Positions 18,660-28,074 of a stretch of 64,000 bases of DNA are shown here, piece after piece. The stretch spans positions 83,375 through 147,374 of the forward strand of contig DHDR01000029.1 of assembly GCA_002399445.1 (NCBI GenBank), given 5' to 3'. The notes under the pieces are model-generated. The model made no database searches, was not told the origin of the DNA, and was given only the letters and a program-made list of their open reading frames with translations. The first letter of the stretch is position 1. Every line of letters starts with the position of its first letter. The position numbers and the translations under genes are program-made. This DNA is from Ruminococcaceae bacterium UBA4871 (GTDB taxonomy: Bacteria > Bacillota > Clostridia > Oscillospirales > Acutalibacteraceae).

Positions 18660-18706
18660 TTGATTTTTTTAAGCAATAAGTATAAAATGGAAATAAGTAA
18701 CGCGTT
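18660..18706 (+). promoter_or_regulatory. promoter and operator of the fructokinase gene
   Basis: TTGATT (18660-18665), 17 bases, TAAAAT (18683-18688), then AACGCGTT (18699-18706) about ten bases after the -10 element. The operator would block the transcription start. Confidence 0.6.
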
Positions 18707-18743
18707 CCATTAAAATCTAATATACTAATATAGGAGTTAGGCT

Positions 18744-19709
18744 ATGAATTATGATGTAACAGCAATGGGTGAACTTTTAATTGATTTTACACAGAATGGA
18801 GTTTCGGAACAAGGCAACTATTTATTTGAGGCAAATCCTGGTGGTGCACCTTGCAATGTACTCGCAATGTTGAATAAGCTCGGTAAGAAGACAGCTTTCA
18901 TTGGAAAAGTCGGTGATGATCTTTTCGGCCGATTGCTCATTAAGGTCGTTTCACAGGCCGGTATAGATATTAGCGGCCTTGTTTCAGACACCTCAAGCCG
19001 AACAACACTAGCCTTCGTTCAGAATTCTCCGGACGGAGACAGAGACTTCTCATTCTATAGAAACCCTGGCGCAGATCAAATGATTACATCTTCAGAAGTC
19101 CGAACGGATATTATTCAAAATTCCAAAGTATTTCACTTTGGAACGCTTTCTCTAACGGATGAGCCTGCCCGCAGTGCAACACAGTCGGCAGTCAATGCCG
19201 CAGCAGCGGCGGAAGTTTTAATTTCATTCGATCCGAACCTTCGTCCGCCACTTTGGCATTCCTTAGAGGAAGCTAAAAAACAGATGGCTTGGGGCTGCAG
19301 CCAGTGTAAAGTATTAAAAATTGCAGAAGAAGAACTTGCATTTTTGACAGGAAAGGATACGATCGCCAAAGGAATGGTTTCCCTGCGTGAGCAATTTCCC
19401 AATATTGCTTTAATACTGGTTACCAAAGGTAAAAACGGTGCGGAAGCCTTTTTCAAAGATATTCATGTTGCGGCTCCCTCGTACCTCGAAGTGAAAACCA
19501 TTGACACAACAGGCGCTGGCGATACCTTTTGCGGCAGTTGCCTTTCCTATTTGATTGACCACAATCTGGAAACTCTTACGGAACAGCAGCTCGCCAGTAT
19601 GTTGAAATTTGCAAACGCAGCGGCTTCATTGGTTACAACAAAGAAAGGAGCCATCCTCTCCATGCCTACCCGAGCAGAAATAATGCAACTGATTCAAAAT
19701 AATAATTGA
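18744..19709 (+). CDS. scrK: PfkB-family fructokinase
   Basis: A 321-residue ribokinase-fold sugar kinase. It shows the N-terminal GELLIDF and the GGAPCNVLAMLNKLG signature of fructokinases, and the C-terminal DTTGAGDTFCG motif with the catalytic Asp and anion hole. It phosphorylates fructose (ATP to fructose 6-phosphate) released in the cytosol by the GH32 and GH172 enzymes, feeding glycolysis. AGGAG precedes the ATG. It diverges from the lacI gene and has its own operator. Confidence 0.9.
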   Translation: MNYDVTAMGELLIDFTQNGVSEQGNYLFEANPGGAPCNVLAMLNKLGKKTAFIGKVGDDLFGRLLIKVVSQAGIDISGLVSDTSSRTTLAFVQNSPDGDRDFSFYRNPGADQMITSSEVRTDIIQNSKVFHFGTLSLTDEPARSATQSAVNAAAAAEVLISFDPNLRPPLWHSLEEAKKQMAWGCSQCKVLKIAEEELAFLTGKDTIAKGMVSLREQFPNIALILVTKGKNGAEAFFKDIHVAAPSYLEVKTIDTTGAGDTFCGSCLSYLIDHNLETLTEQQLASMLKFANAAASLVTTKKGAILSMPTRAEIMQLIQNNN

Positions 19710-19845
19710 CGTTTAAAATAGAACTTTTTAAAGTGGAGAGAGAGCATAGATAGAAGTGCAGAAGTCAAATGGAGCAAGTCCGGGTACTACCGCTCCCCTT
19801 CATTGTTTCCATTTTGGGTTGTCCCAACTATTGACATAAAGCTTT

Positions 19846-20292
19846 TTAGTCCGTAATATTTTCTGTAATTTTCATTGCAACTTTCATTAAAGGTTTCATA
19901 ATCAGCAGCAGCACAAGGTAAGCGCAAAGCAAAACAACAGGATAATTTGCCCACCAGCCAATGATTGTTTTCATGGTGAAACCGCTTACCATGAATGTGG
20001 CAAGGAAGCTAATCAGCGTAACCATAAAAAGATCATGAACGGCAATCGCGATAAAATATGCCGGAACACCTTTCAGACCTATAGCCGCAGCAAACTTATT
20101 TCCCCAAGTGAAACTGGGGACCAAATCGCCGACCATATAGCTGACAAAAAAACTTTCAATTGTCGTAAACATAACCGTCACCAATGTCATCGGCGCACCG
20201 ACACGGTGCAAAACAATCAGGCCCATAACAAGGCAGATAATGAAACCGCAGACAATGTTCATAAAAAGTCCGATAGCATGATTTCTTTTCAT
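19846..20292 (-). CDS. four-helix membrane protein of unknown function
   Basis: A 148-residue protein with a short basic N-terminus and about four hydrophobic helices; the C-terminus is amphipathic and charged (KPLMKVAMKITEN). No family assigned with certainty; it resembles small DUF2798-like membrane proteins in size. GGGAGGAA precedes the ATG. It follows the amidohydrolase gene by about 40 bases on the same strand, so the two form an operon, and it could help bring in the substrate or export the product of that enzyme. Confidence 0.7.
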   Translation of the reverse strand: MKRNHAIGLFMNIVCGFIICLVMGLIVLHRVGAPMTLVTVMFTTIESFFVSYMVGDLVPSFTWGNKFAAAIGLKGVPAYFIAIAVHDLFMVTLISFLATFMVSGFTMKTIIGWWANYPVVLLCAYLVLLLIMKPLMKVAMKITENITD

Positions 20293-20334
20293 ACTGGATT
20301 CCTCCCAATATTTTTGCTTCCCAAATAAATGGTG

Positions 20335-22044
20335 TTACGCTTTATAAATCAGCTTCCCGTCCATATAAGTTTCTAGAACTTGAACGGAGCCAATTTCTTC
20401 TGGATTGACTTTAAATATGTCCTTATCCAAAACCTGAAAATCTGCAAACTTGCCAATTTCTATAGAACCTCTGGTTCTTTCGCAGTGTTCCTGGTAAGCT
20501 GCATTAATCGTAAACAGTCGAATGCCATCCATAACACTGATGGCCAGTTCAGGATGATAAACCTTTCCGCTGATCTTGGAACGTCTGGTTACTGCAGATT
20601 GAACAGCCTGACGCCAGTTCTGGTATGCGCCACTGATTGCATCTGAACCGCCGCAACACATAACACCAATATTCAGATATTCCTTTAAGCCCATCATACG
20701 GGCGGCCTTTTCCACGCCGACACGAGGCGTCGACGGCTCGATCAGATAATCCATCAGACCCGGCTGAACAGAATAGAGAATCCCAAACTTGGCTGCCTTT
20801 GCCGCCGTGGCGTTATCTCCAAGGCTGTCGGCATGTAGAACATAGTGTCTTGCATCCGCACGCGGATACATTTGAATGGCGTTCGCCAGACAGTCAACAC
20901 AGGTCTTGACAGCACGGTCACCAATCGCATGAATGGCGATTTGAAAGCCCTTGCAATGAGCTATATTGATGATACGCTGCAGCTCTGCTTTCTGTTCCTC
21001 ATCGCTGGCTTCCGGACCAAGGAAGCAGGAATGGCCATGTTTTTTCCCAGGGTCATCCACATAATCTTTCATCATCCAAGCAGTATAACCGAGGTGCACA
21101 CCATCGCAAAAAATCTTGATTAAATTGAGCTTCATATAATCAGGGTTCTTATTGTAATCTGCAAACGGAAATGCACGGATGGTCTGCTCCACGTTTGCGG
21201 ATGTTTGAACGCCGTTATTGCCAGCATAGTAGCCAAGCGATACACGGGCAGTCAGTTTTCCCTGATCTGCCAAACGTTTATAGGCATACAGAGCTCTCGT
21301 ACTTGAGATGCCGGAATTGCGGTTATCCGGACCTAAAGTAGCATCTGTATAGCCGGTATATCCCTCAGCGTTTATAAGTTTTTGGAAATTCAGAATTGCG
21401 GTTTCTATTTCTTCATCAGTAAACTGCGGAATGAATTTTTCCACCAGATTCAATCCGCCGCCCTCCATAATCAGGCCAGTTGCTTTACCATTTCCATCGC
21501 GAACGATTCTTCCGGGAACAGGGTCCGGCGTGTCGTCAGTAATGCAGCAGATTTCAAGCGCTTTCTGATTCAGAAATGCGCCATGGCCACTCCAAAGTGC
21601 GATTTTCACAGGATTATCCGGGCAGACATCATCAAAATCAGCATGGTTAATCGTGCGATTCGGGTCAGTGCGATATTCTTCAAGATTATCATTATCTAAG
21701 CCATAGCCGCGAATCCAGCTGCCTTTCGGCAGCTTTTTCGCCGCTGCAGCAAGCCGTTCACGAACTTTTCCAATGGTATTGACCTCCGGATAAGAGAAAT
21801 TGACCATCAGAGAATTTCCGCCCATCGATACGCCATGGCAATGAGCATCATGCGCCGCAGGCAGGATCATTCTGCCGCCCAGATCAATCACTTTTGTTTC
21901 TGAACCGATGTAGATTTTGATGTCTTCATTTTCTCCCACATCAATAATTTTGCCGTCTTTTACAGCAATCGCTTTTTTGAAAGAGTTCTTCTGGTCAACT
22001 GTGACAACGATACCATTCATAAAAACAGAATCAGCAGTTATCAT
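20335..22044 (-). CDS. YtcJ-like metal-dependent amidohydrolase
   Basis: A 569-residue amidohydrolase superfamily enzyme of the YtcJ/Amidohydro_3 type. It has the N-terminal composite beta-sandwich, then AAHDAHCHG with the HxH metal ligands, IAIHAIGDRAV with a later ligand His, and a C-terminal GSDAISGAY Asp. Members hydrolyse N-acyl or amide bonds; the substrate is unknown. AAAGGAG precedes the ATG. There is no signal peptide, so it is cytosolic. It is separated from the cyclodeaminase operon by a terminator and a 300-base gap. Confidence 0.88.
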   Translation of the reverse strand: MITADSVFMNGIVVTVDQKNSFKKAIAVKDGKIIDVGENEDIKIYIGSETKVIDLGGRMILPAAHDAHCHGVSMGGNSLMVNFSYPEVNTIGKVRERLAAAAKKLPKGSWIRGYGLDNDNLEEYRTDPNRTINHADFDDVCPDNPVKIALWSGHGAFLNQKALEICCITDDTPDPVPGRIVRDGNGKATGLIMEGGGLNLVEKFIPQFTDEEIETAILNFQKLINAEGYTGYTDATLGPDNRNSGISSTRALYAYKRLADQGKLTARVSLGYYAGNNGVQTSANVEQTIRAFPFADYNKNPDYMKLNLIKIFCDGVHLGYTAWMMKDYVDDPGKKHGHSCFLGPEASDEEQKAELQRIINIAHCKGFQIAIHAIGDRAVKTCVDCLANAIQMYPRADARHYVLHADSLGDNATAAKAAKFGILYSVQPGLMDYLIEPSTPRVGVEKAARMMGLKEYLNIGVMCCGGSDAISGAYQNWRQAVQSAVTRRSKISGKVYHPELAISVMDGIRLFTINAAYQEHCERTRGSIEIGKFADFQVLDKDIFKVNPEEIGSVQVLETYMDGKLIYKA

Positions 22045-22344
22045 GAATAAAACACTCCTTTTCTTCTCAAAGAATATGATCTTGTAATGGAAATCAGATG
22101 TTCAGGATCGGCCAAATCTTTACAATATCATTTTCTGCTATTGATAGCAGATACTGCTCTCATAGATGTTTCAGCAAAGTACACCAACAAGACGTTTTCT
22201 TCCATACCGTTTTAATCCCATAGTTAAGGTCCTTTCTTCATCAAAGTCTGTTTCATTTCCAATCTTGCCCCACTTTCCTGACTAATTTCAATACACGCAA
22301 AGCCACGCGTTAAATGAACTTGCGGTTTTATGCGCTGAAGCAAC
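22045..22344. other. upstream region of the amidohydrolase, no gene
   Basis: A 300-base gap that must hold the amidohydrolase promoter (minus strand). I see no clear operator, riboswitch or coding frame. Confidence 0.4.
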
Positions 22345-22374
22345 AAAAAAGCGCCCTGCTGTTAAGCAGAGCGC
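22345..22374 (-). terminator. terminator of the P-II / permease / cyclodeaminase operon
   Basis: On the minus strand GCGCTCTGCT and AGCAGGGCGC arms (365-374 and 351-360) followed by TTTTTTG. It lies about 140 bases after the cyclodeaminase-like gene. Confidence 0.8.
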
Positions 22375-22516
22375 CCTTGCTCAGTGATGACTCTATGACA
22401 ATTCATGGCTGCTTATATTCGCATTTCCAGAGAATTCAGGTAATGCCTTTGGTGGTTCCGGTATATGGGATGAGTCTCGATTCCCATAAAATATCTCCTA
22501 GCTTATAAGCACATAT

Positions 22517-23656
22517 TTAGGCAAGTTGCGGTTTTTCCCATAAATTTAATTTTGTTCCGATGCCCAATTTCAAGGCGTTCCTGTAGCAAACTGTTCCCCA
22601 AGCGATGTCTTCAACCGGCATGCCGCCAACGGAATAAATAATAATCTCATCTTTTTTACGATGGACAGGAATATTGCCTTCCAAGATGTCTCCCAAATCA
22701 TCCACCTGTTCTTTTTTCATTTTTTTCTCTTGAATCAGGTCCATGCAGTGAACAGCAGGAATGGGAATGGAATCATAGGCGGGGAAAGTCATTTCTTCTT
22801 CCCAAGCTTCATACAAATGAATATTGTCGGTAATGTTTCTTGCGCGATTCAGCATGAAATCGTCGTCAAATCTAGCAGCAGCCGGGCAGCAGAACATAGC
22901 TCCCGGTTTGATCCACTCTTCTTTTACATATGGATAACTGCTTGGATCACCTGTCGGACTGGATGTGGCAATACTGACAATGTCAGCATCGCGAACTGCC
23001 TCTTCTTCGCTCTCCACGATGCTGATGTTTTTTATCTGCGGATATTCTTTCCTTAAAAATTCCGCGAATGTTTCGCATGATTTTCTGCTTCTGCCTTTGA
23101 TTTTCACCGTATTGATCAAAGGACGTACCGCAGCCATTGCGCTGAACGCCGTTTTATTCATAACCCCGGGGCCAATAATACCAACGACCTCTGAATCCGG
23201 GTTTGAAAAATATTTAAAACCGACTCCCGGAACCGCACCTGTCCGGTAAGCACTGAGTAAATTAGCCGACATGTAGGCGACAGGAGCTCCGGTGTCCTTG
23301 TCATTTAGGGTAAGCATCAGGATTGATCTAGGAAGTCCCTTCGTCTTGTTTTCTACATTCGAACCGTACCACTTAACACCCGCCATATCGAATTTTCCAC
23401 CAAGATACGCGGGCATAGCCATAAATCTTCTGTCCGGACCATTCTTTGGCATATTAGGAAAAGGCGGATTATCAGGAAAAGTTATCATTACTCCATGTGA
23501 ATTCCCATTTGGACCACCCATACGATAATCACCTTGTTTCATTAGACGAAACATTTCTTCAATTGTATCAATGCAGGATTTCATATTTGTAACGCCAGCT
23601 TTTACCATATCCTCTTCATTAAGATAAAGAAAATCAATTTTCGTGTTGTTCAACAT
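22517..23656 (-). CDS. ornithine cyclodeaminase / mu-crystallin family protein
   Basis: A 379-residue Rossmann-fold protein. The NAD-binding turn (EVVGIIGPGVMNKTAFSAM) and the mid-protein SANLLSAYRTGAVPG stretch are typical of the ornithine cyclodeaminase family, whose members also include ketimine reductases, alanine dehydrogenases and the protein databases call tyramine oxidase subunit B. The length exceeds classical ornithine cyclodeaminase (about 330-350). AAAGGAGA precedes the ATG. It is last in an operon with an APC permease and P-II, so it probably acts on an imported amino or imino compound. The exact reaction is not readable. Confidence 0.85.
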   Translation of the reverse strand: MLNNTKIDFLYLNEEDMVKAGVTNMKSCIDTIEEMFRLMKQGDYRMGGPNGNSHGVMITFPDNPPFPNMPKNGPDRRFMAMPAYLGGKFDMAGVKWYGSNVENKTKGLPRSILMLTLNDKDTGAPVAYMSANLLSAYRTGAVPGVGFKYFSNPDSEVVGIIGPGVMNKTAFSAMAAVRPLINTVKIKGRSRKSCETFAEFLRKEYPQIKNISIVESEEEAVRDADIVSIATSSPTGDPSSYPYVKEEWIKPGAMFCCPAAARFDDDFMLNRARNITDNIHLYEAWEEEMTFPAYDSIPIPAVHCMDLIQEKKMKKEQVDDLGDILEGNIPVHRKKDEIIIYSVGGMPVEDIAWGTVCYRNALKLGIGTKLNLWEKPQLA

Positions 23657-23669
23657 CTCTTATCTCCTT

Positions 23670-25109
23670 TCAAATTTTCCGTTGACGGCCCGTTTCGCTT
23701 TTATTGTCATGGTAAGTCAGATAGAGCTCATTCTCCATCGCCATAACTTCTTTCAGCGGAAGCGCCTTGAAAAGCTTCCGTTTCATGACCTTTTTAATCC
23801 AAATCACTGCGTAAACAGCAAGAGCAGCAAAAATGATAAGACAGAGAAGATAAATATTTGTGCGCTCTGCCGGATTAGATGAAATATTGTATATCATCCA
23901 AACAGTCCCGATCATCCCGATTAACGGCAGAACAGGACCGCCCGGCACTTTGAAGGTACGTGGAGCCTTTGGCAGTCGGTGCCTCAGAATTAAAACATTG
24001 CAGTGGGATATCACATAAGCAATCATCCAGAAAACACAGCCTGTAAGGATAAGGAACGAAAGCTGACTGGAAGTGGAAAGGCCAGTTGCGTTTATCACAA
24101 TCATGGCACCGCCGATGGTCAGTACGGAAACATAGGGAGCACCTTTTTTATTGGATTTTGCAAAGACCTTCGGCAGCATTTTAATTTTTGCCATCCCCTT
24201 GGCTATGTAGCTTAACGAGGAAATAATGGTATTAACAGTTGAGGTAACGGCAAAAATAGAAACAATCGCCATCCAAATGACTCCTGCCTTGCCAAGTAAC
24301 AATGAACCATAGAGGATATGTGGAGTAGTACTGCGCCCCAGCTGCTTCCAATCAACGTAATTGTGAAAGCCGAGCACCAGCATGACCTGCATCCCCATCA
24401 CAATCAGAAGACTTAAAATCATACCGAGAGGTATATTCCTGCGGGCATTTTTGACTTTATTAGAAATCGGTATGACAAACTCACATCCAATGAAAAGGAA
24501 AAAAGCAAGCCCGCAGAAGGAAGCAATATCGGTGAAATTTGAGGAAAGAACAGCAGGCTGCTTCACCGGAGTACCGCTTCCAAGTTTAGTCATACCAAGG
24601 AAGCCCATGACGGTAAGGGAAATAATCAAGCCATACGCCATAATGTCTTGTATCTTCGCAAACACATCAACCCCATTGAGATTGCTAATAATGAGGACAA
24701 CTAATAGTGCAATACAATAGGCACTGCTCGGAATATTCACCTGCGTAATGACACTTTTCAGCGTATTGCCGAACATAGCGCACTCCGTACTTGCAATCAT
24801 TGTGTTACAGACAAGATACCCGCCCACCATCGCAATAACGGAAACGAACGGTCCCATACAGGCCAGTGTGTACTGTGCCAATCCGCCGGTGAGATTGGGC
24901 ATAAGTGCATTGAGCTCTGCCATGGAAAGTGCAGTGATAATATTCAGCGCACATGCAATCGCCATAGAAATAATGAATGTAGTACCTATTGCAGCCGAGC
25001 CCTGCCCTAACGACAGCAGGCAGCTTGTTGCAACAATCAGGCCAACACCTGTGGCAATAGCACTGGCAAGGCCCATATTGGGTGCTTTGGTTTCATTTGC
25101 TGCTTCCAT
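23670..25109 (-). CDS. APC-superfamily amino acid permease
   Basis: A 479-residue transporter with about 12 hydrophobic helices, an early GLIVATSCLLSLGQG segment matching the APC substrate-binding helix, and a C-terminal cytoplasmic tail. It moves amino acids or amines across the cytoplasmic membrane. It lies 13 bases before the cyclodeaminase-like gene and 30 after the P-II gene, in one operon. GGAAAGGAA precedes the ATG. The substrate is unknown; the neighbouring oxidase cluster suggests an unusual amino acid or opine. Confidence 0.9.
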   Translation of the reverse strand: MEAANETKAPNMGLASAIATGVGLIVATSCLLSLGQGSAAIGTTFIISMAIACALNIITALSMAELNALMPNLTGGLAQYTLACMGPFVSVIAMVGGYLVCNTMIASTECAMFGNTLKSVITQVNIPSSAYCIALLVVLIISNLNGVDVFAKIQDIMAYGLIISLTVMGFLGMTKLGSGTPVKQPAVLSSNFTDIASFCGLAFFLFIGCEFVIPISNKVKNARRNIPLGMILSLLIVMGMQVMLVLGFHNYVDWKQLGRSTTPHILYGSLLLGKAGVIWMAIVSIFAVTSTVNTIISSLSYIAKGMAKIKMLPKVFAKSNKKGAPYVSVLTIGGAMIVINATGLSTSSQLSFLILTGCVFWMIAYVISHCNVLILRHRLPKAPRTFKVPGGPVLPLIGMIGTVWMIYNISSNPAERTNIYLLCLIIFAALAVYAVIWIKKVMKRKLFKALPLKEVMAMENELYLTYHDNKSETGRQRKI

Positions 25110-25139
25110 AAAGCGTCATTCCTTTCCCATTTGGATTGA

Positions 25140-25499
25140 TCAGTCTTTGCCGGAAATCAGGGCATCATAGCCTTCCTCACCCGTGCGCACCCTAACGATA
25201 TTTGAAATTTCTGATATAAAAATTTTCCCATCGCCTATATGTCCTGTATAAAGTTCTTTTTTGACAAATTCCAAAAAATCGTTAAGTCTCTCTGTTGGAA
25301 CAATCAGCATGACCATTTCTTTGGGCAGTAATGACGGCTCCTCATTTTGTTCGGCTTCGTACTCTTTCGTACCCAGCTGTACACCGCAGCCCATGGCTTG
25401 AAAAACAGTCATGCCGGATATGCCAAAGCGCGCAATCGAATTTTTTAGCTTTTCAATCTTTGATGTGCTCGTGATAATTTCCACCCTTGACAGTTTCAT
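25140..25499 (-). CDS. stand-alone P-II family nitrogen regulator
   Basis: A 119-residue P-II protein with the B-loop TGHIGDGKIF and C-terminal VRTGEEGYDAL. It shares these blocks with the P-II domain fused to Amt (2004-4037). The T-loop (GVQLGTKEYEAEQNEEPSLLPKE) is longer and more acidic than in GlnB and has no clear uridylylation-site Tyr51 context. P-II proteins sense ATP/ADP and 2-oxoglutarate and bind channels or enzymes. Here it precedes an APC permease rather than an Amt, so the permease or the cyclodeaminase-like enzyme is the likely target. Confidence 0.92.
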   Translation of the reverse strand: MKLSRVEIITSTSKIEKLKNSIARFGISGMTVFQAMGCGVQLGTKEYEAEQNEEPSLLPKEMVMLIVPTERLNDFLEFVKKELYTGHIGDGKIFISEISNIVRVRTGEEGYDALISGKD

Positions 25500-25530
25500 A
25501 GGATTGCTTCCCCTCCATTTATTTTATTAA

Positions 25531-25568
25531 AAAGACAAAGGCATTTTTGAAGACACCTTTGTCTTTTT
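25531..25568 (-). terminator. hairpin between araC and the P-II gene
   Basis: Arms GACAAAGG and CCTTTGTC with T runs on both sides, so it could end transcription on either strand. On the minus strand it follows the araC stop and precedes the P-II gene. Its 5' arm (ACAAAGGTGTC) resembles the leader hairpins of the amt and RidA operons. Confidence 0.65.
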
Positions 25569-25600
25569 TGCACATTCGTGCAGCAGCTGAAAACGCACCG

Positions 25601-26494
25601 CTAGAATGTTTGTTGTTCATGACTCATGAAATTCTGCTGATTCATCACGACTAATTTTTTTTCATAACCGCTGTTATGCAGTTTTTTCAAATAGCAGGTA
25701 GGTGTCATATTCGTAAACAATTTAAACTCATGTATGAAATGTGCCTGATCGTAAAATCCTGCTTTAAATGCCACATCTGACAAATTGCTTCCCGTATTTA
25801 AAAGACTGATAAGGTATTGGTACTGTATCATTCTACAAAATGCCTTAGGAGACACTCCTAAATTCTGCGTAAATAACTCATTAAGATACCGCACTGAATA
25901 TTTTGTTTCATCACTCAAATCTTTCTGCTTCACCAAGCCTCGGCTTTCCATCATTCGCCGAAGCATATAATCCACTGCATAATTCTTCATAGACATTTCT
26001 GTGAATTTGCAGTAATCATTTACGTACATAGAAAGAAAAATTTGTATCTGCTCCATAAAATTTTTGCTGCGGCATATCCTGTCCAGCGTTTGGTGGTCCC
26101 GCATGATCGCGTACATGTTCACGCGGTTTTCCGTAAGTTCAGCTTCCGGAAAATTATTTGGCAAATACGCCTGTCCCTGATAAAAGCGTATGCCGAACAT
26201 TCTGCTGCCAGGCTGAATCGTTGGGATATCTACCAAACCGTGACTGTAAAGACGTGTTCCATAACAATCTGCTCGGTAACCATCACCGCAGTGAAAAACT
26301 ATGTCTGAAGAACCATCTGGTACTACTTGCGCTGCGTCCATTGCGCCTGAAGCTGTGGCAGCAGTAAAGGAATAAAAATGAGATATTCCAAATTTCCCAT
26401 ATCGATATACATAATATTTTTCAGCTGCCATAACCATAAGCGGCTGGCGCGGCATTACACGGGTACCCACTGATTTTTTCAATAAGTTTTGCAT
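25601..26494 (-). CDS. AraC-family transcriptional regulator
   Basis: A 297-residue regulator. The C-terminal ~100 residues carry the two helix-turn-helix units of AraC (YSVRYLNELFTQNLGVSPKAF and LSDVAFKAGFYDQAHFIHEFK). The N-terminal domain begins with a DUF6597-like MPRQPLMVMAAEKYYVYRYG stretch and would bind the effector. The ATG at 26494 is eight bases after CGGAG. It sits between the P-II/permease operon and the oxidase operon, all on the same strand, and is the natural candidate to control one or both. It ends in TAG, one of few genuine TAG stops in the window. Confidence 0.88.
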   Translation of the reverse strand: MQNLLKKSVGTRVMPRQPLMVMAAEKYYVYRYGKFGISHFYSFTAATASGAMDAAQVVPDGSSDIVFHCGDGYRADCYGTRLYSHGLVDIPTIQPGSRMFGIRFYQGQAYLPNNFPEAELTENRVNMYAIMRDHQTLDRICRSKNFMEQIQIFLSMYVNDYCKFTEMSMKNYAVDYMLRRMMESRGLVKQKDLSDETKYSVRYLNELFTQNLGVSPKAFCRMIQYQYLISLLNTGSNLSDVAFKAGFYDQAHFIHEFKLFTNMTPTCYLKKLHNSGYEKKLVVMNQQNFMSHEQQTF

Positions 26495-26620
26495 AAGCAC
26501 TGCTCCGTATAAATGAAATTTTGATTGTTAATTGATTCATTATAACAGATTATACTCTATTTTTATTACTAGTAACAGTACTTTCGCCATTTATTTTTGA
26601 ATTTTAATATTCCAATTTAT

Positions 26621-27748
26621 TCATACCTTTGCTTTAAAGCGAGTGCATCGAAAAGGTTCCATATTCACCGGAGGCGTACCGTCAGTCATGACTTCTGCAA
26701 TACTGTAAGCCGCCGCCGGACCAATGCCAAACCCATGCCCTGTAAAGCCGCAGGCAAGGAACAGCCCCGGCGCACCATCTGCTGCTCCAATGACAGGAAT
26801 CCCGTCAGCGCTTGCATCCAGCCATCCTGCCCATGTGCGAACAATTTTTGCATTGGAAAGTGCCGGGAAATATTTCATAATGCCACGGCAAGTACATGCG
26901 GCGCCAATGCTGGTGGAAGGTGCCGCCTTATCACTTGCCAAAAACGGTTCAAGCCCGGTGGAGCCACCGAAGACAAAGGAACCATGTTTTGTCTGATGCC
27001 CATAAAAGTCCGCTTCCGCTGTACCCAGCATTTGATCAAACATATGCGGTTCTGCTTCTGTCACCAAGCACTCAATTTTTTGTTTACGCATTGGCACATC
27101 CACTTCAACCGAAGAGGTAATCTCTCTGGTTTCGTATCCAGCTGCCACTAAAATTTTGTCACATTCAAAATTACCGTCTGGTGTAATGACTGTATTCACT
27201 TTCCCCTTTACTTTTTTCAGTGCCAGCACCGGTTCTCCCGTAATAAAACGCACACCTAGTTCCCGCGCCTTTTTGAAATAACCCAGTGTAGTTGTAAGCG
27301 GGTTCGCATGGCCGTCAGTTGGACACCAGCTTGCACCTAAAACTTCGTCAGATAGATATGGGTTTATTTTTCGTACTTCTTCCCCGTCTATCATACGGAC
27401 ATCGAGTCCGCAGGCAACTGCGCGGTCGGTCAAGCCCTGCAGTATTTTCAAATGTGACGGGGTCTTGCCAAGGCGCAAATTCCCTTTCTGAGTATATTCT
27501 ACATCTGTGCCCAGTTCTTCACTGAGTGTGGGCCAAATATGCTTTATCCCCCACATAACCATTGGCAATTCACGCGAATCACGGCCTGACTGACGTACAC
27601 CACCGCCATTTCTAGAGGAACCGCCGTTTCCAATAGAATCAGCAGCTTCCAAAACCATTACCGAAACGCCTTTTTTCGCAAGATAATAAGCCGCTGCACA
27701 ACCGATGATGCCGCTGCCAATGATGATAACGTCAGAAGTTTGGTTCAT
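26621..27748 (-). CDS. FAD-dependent amino/imino acid oxidase subunit (DadA/HcnC type)
   Basis: A 375-residue D-amino-acid-oxidase-fold protein. It has an N-terminal FAD-binding GxGxxG (IIGSGIIGCAAAYYLAKKG), a GNGGSSRNGGGVRQSGR loop, and a C-terminal CGFTGHGFGIGPA motif that closes over FAD. Related proteins are the beta subunits of sarcosine oxidase, opine oxidase and hydrogen cyanide synthase. Its ATG overlaps the preceding stop by one base. It is the last gene of the five-gene oxidase operon and likely the substrate-oxidising subunit. Confidence 0.88.
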   Translation of the reverse strand: MNQTSDVIIIGSGIIGCAAAYYLAKKGVSVMVLEAADSIGNGGSSRNGGGVRQSGRDSRELPMVMWGIKHIWPTLSEELGTDVEYTQKGNLRLGKTPSHLKILQGLTDRAVACGLDVRMIDGEEVRKINPYLSDEVLGASWCPTDGHANPLTTTLGYFKKARELGVRFITGEPVLALKKVKGKVNTVITPDGNFECDKILVAAGYETREITSSVEVDVPMRKQKIECLVTEAEPHMFDQMLGTAEADFYGHQTKHGSFVFGGSTGLEPFLASDKAAPSTSIGAACTCRGIMKYFPALSNAKIVRTWAGWLDASADGIPVIGAADGAPGLFLACGFTGHGFGIGPAAAYSIAEVMTDGTPPVNMEPFRCTRFKAKV

Positions 27749-28074
27749 CACTCTACCCCCTTCTCGCTGCTCAGTATCTTCATTTCTGTGGGGCGCATAG
27801 GTGCCCGGCCTGTGGCCGGCTCCAACTCAGAGGATTTCCTACCAAGTTCACGGGCAATGATATTCCTGACCAGCCTGCCACAGGTCTGGCCCTGACACAG
27901 CCCCATGCCGCAGCGCAAATAACGGCGGACTTCCGTTAGTGTATACATTCCTGCGTGTACGGCTTTTCGTATTTCTCCTTTTGTTACTTCTTCACAGCGG
28001 CAGATAATAAGGTCATCATCAGCCGCCGGTACAAAAGGCCCAATATCAGCCAGTCTGTCATTTGCACTTATCAT
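27748..28074 (-). CDS. BFD-like [2Fe-2S] protein of the oxidase complex
   Basis: A 108-residue protein with the BFD-type cluster motif: CRC near residue 24 and, about 33 residues later, CGMGLCQGQTC. In HcnB/OoxA-type proteins this domain is the C-terminus of the NAD(P)/FAD subunit; here it is a separate chain. The start at 28074 overlaps the upstream gene by 17 bases and has GGAG nine bases before it. It should pass electrons between the two flavin subunits. Confidence 0.85.
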   Translation of the reverse strand: MISANDRLADIGPFVPAADDDLIICRCEEVTKGEIRKAVHAGMYTLTEVRRYLRCGMGLCQGQTCGRLVRNIIARELGRKSSELEPATGRAPMRPTEMKILSSEKGVE

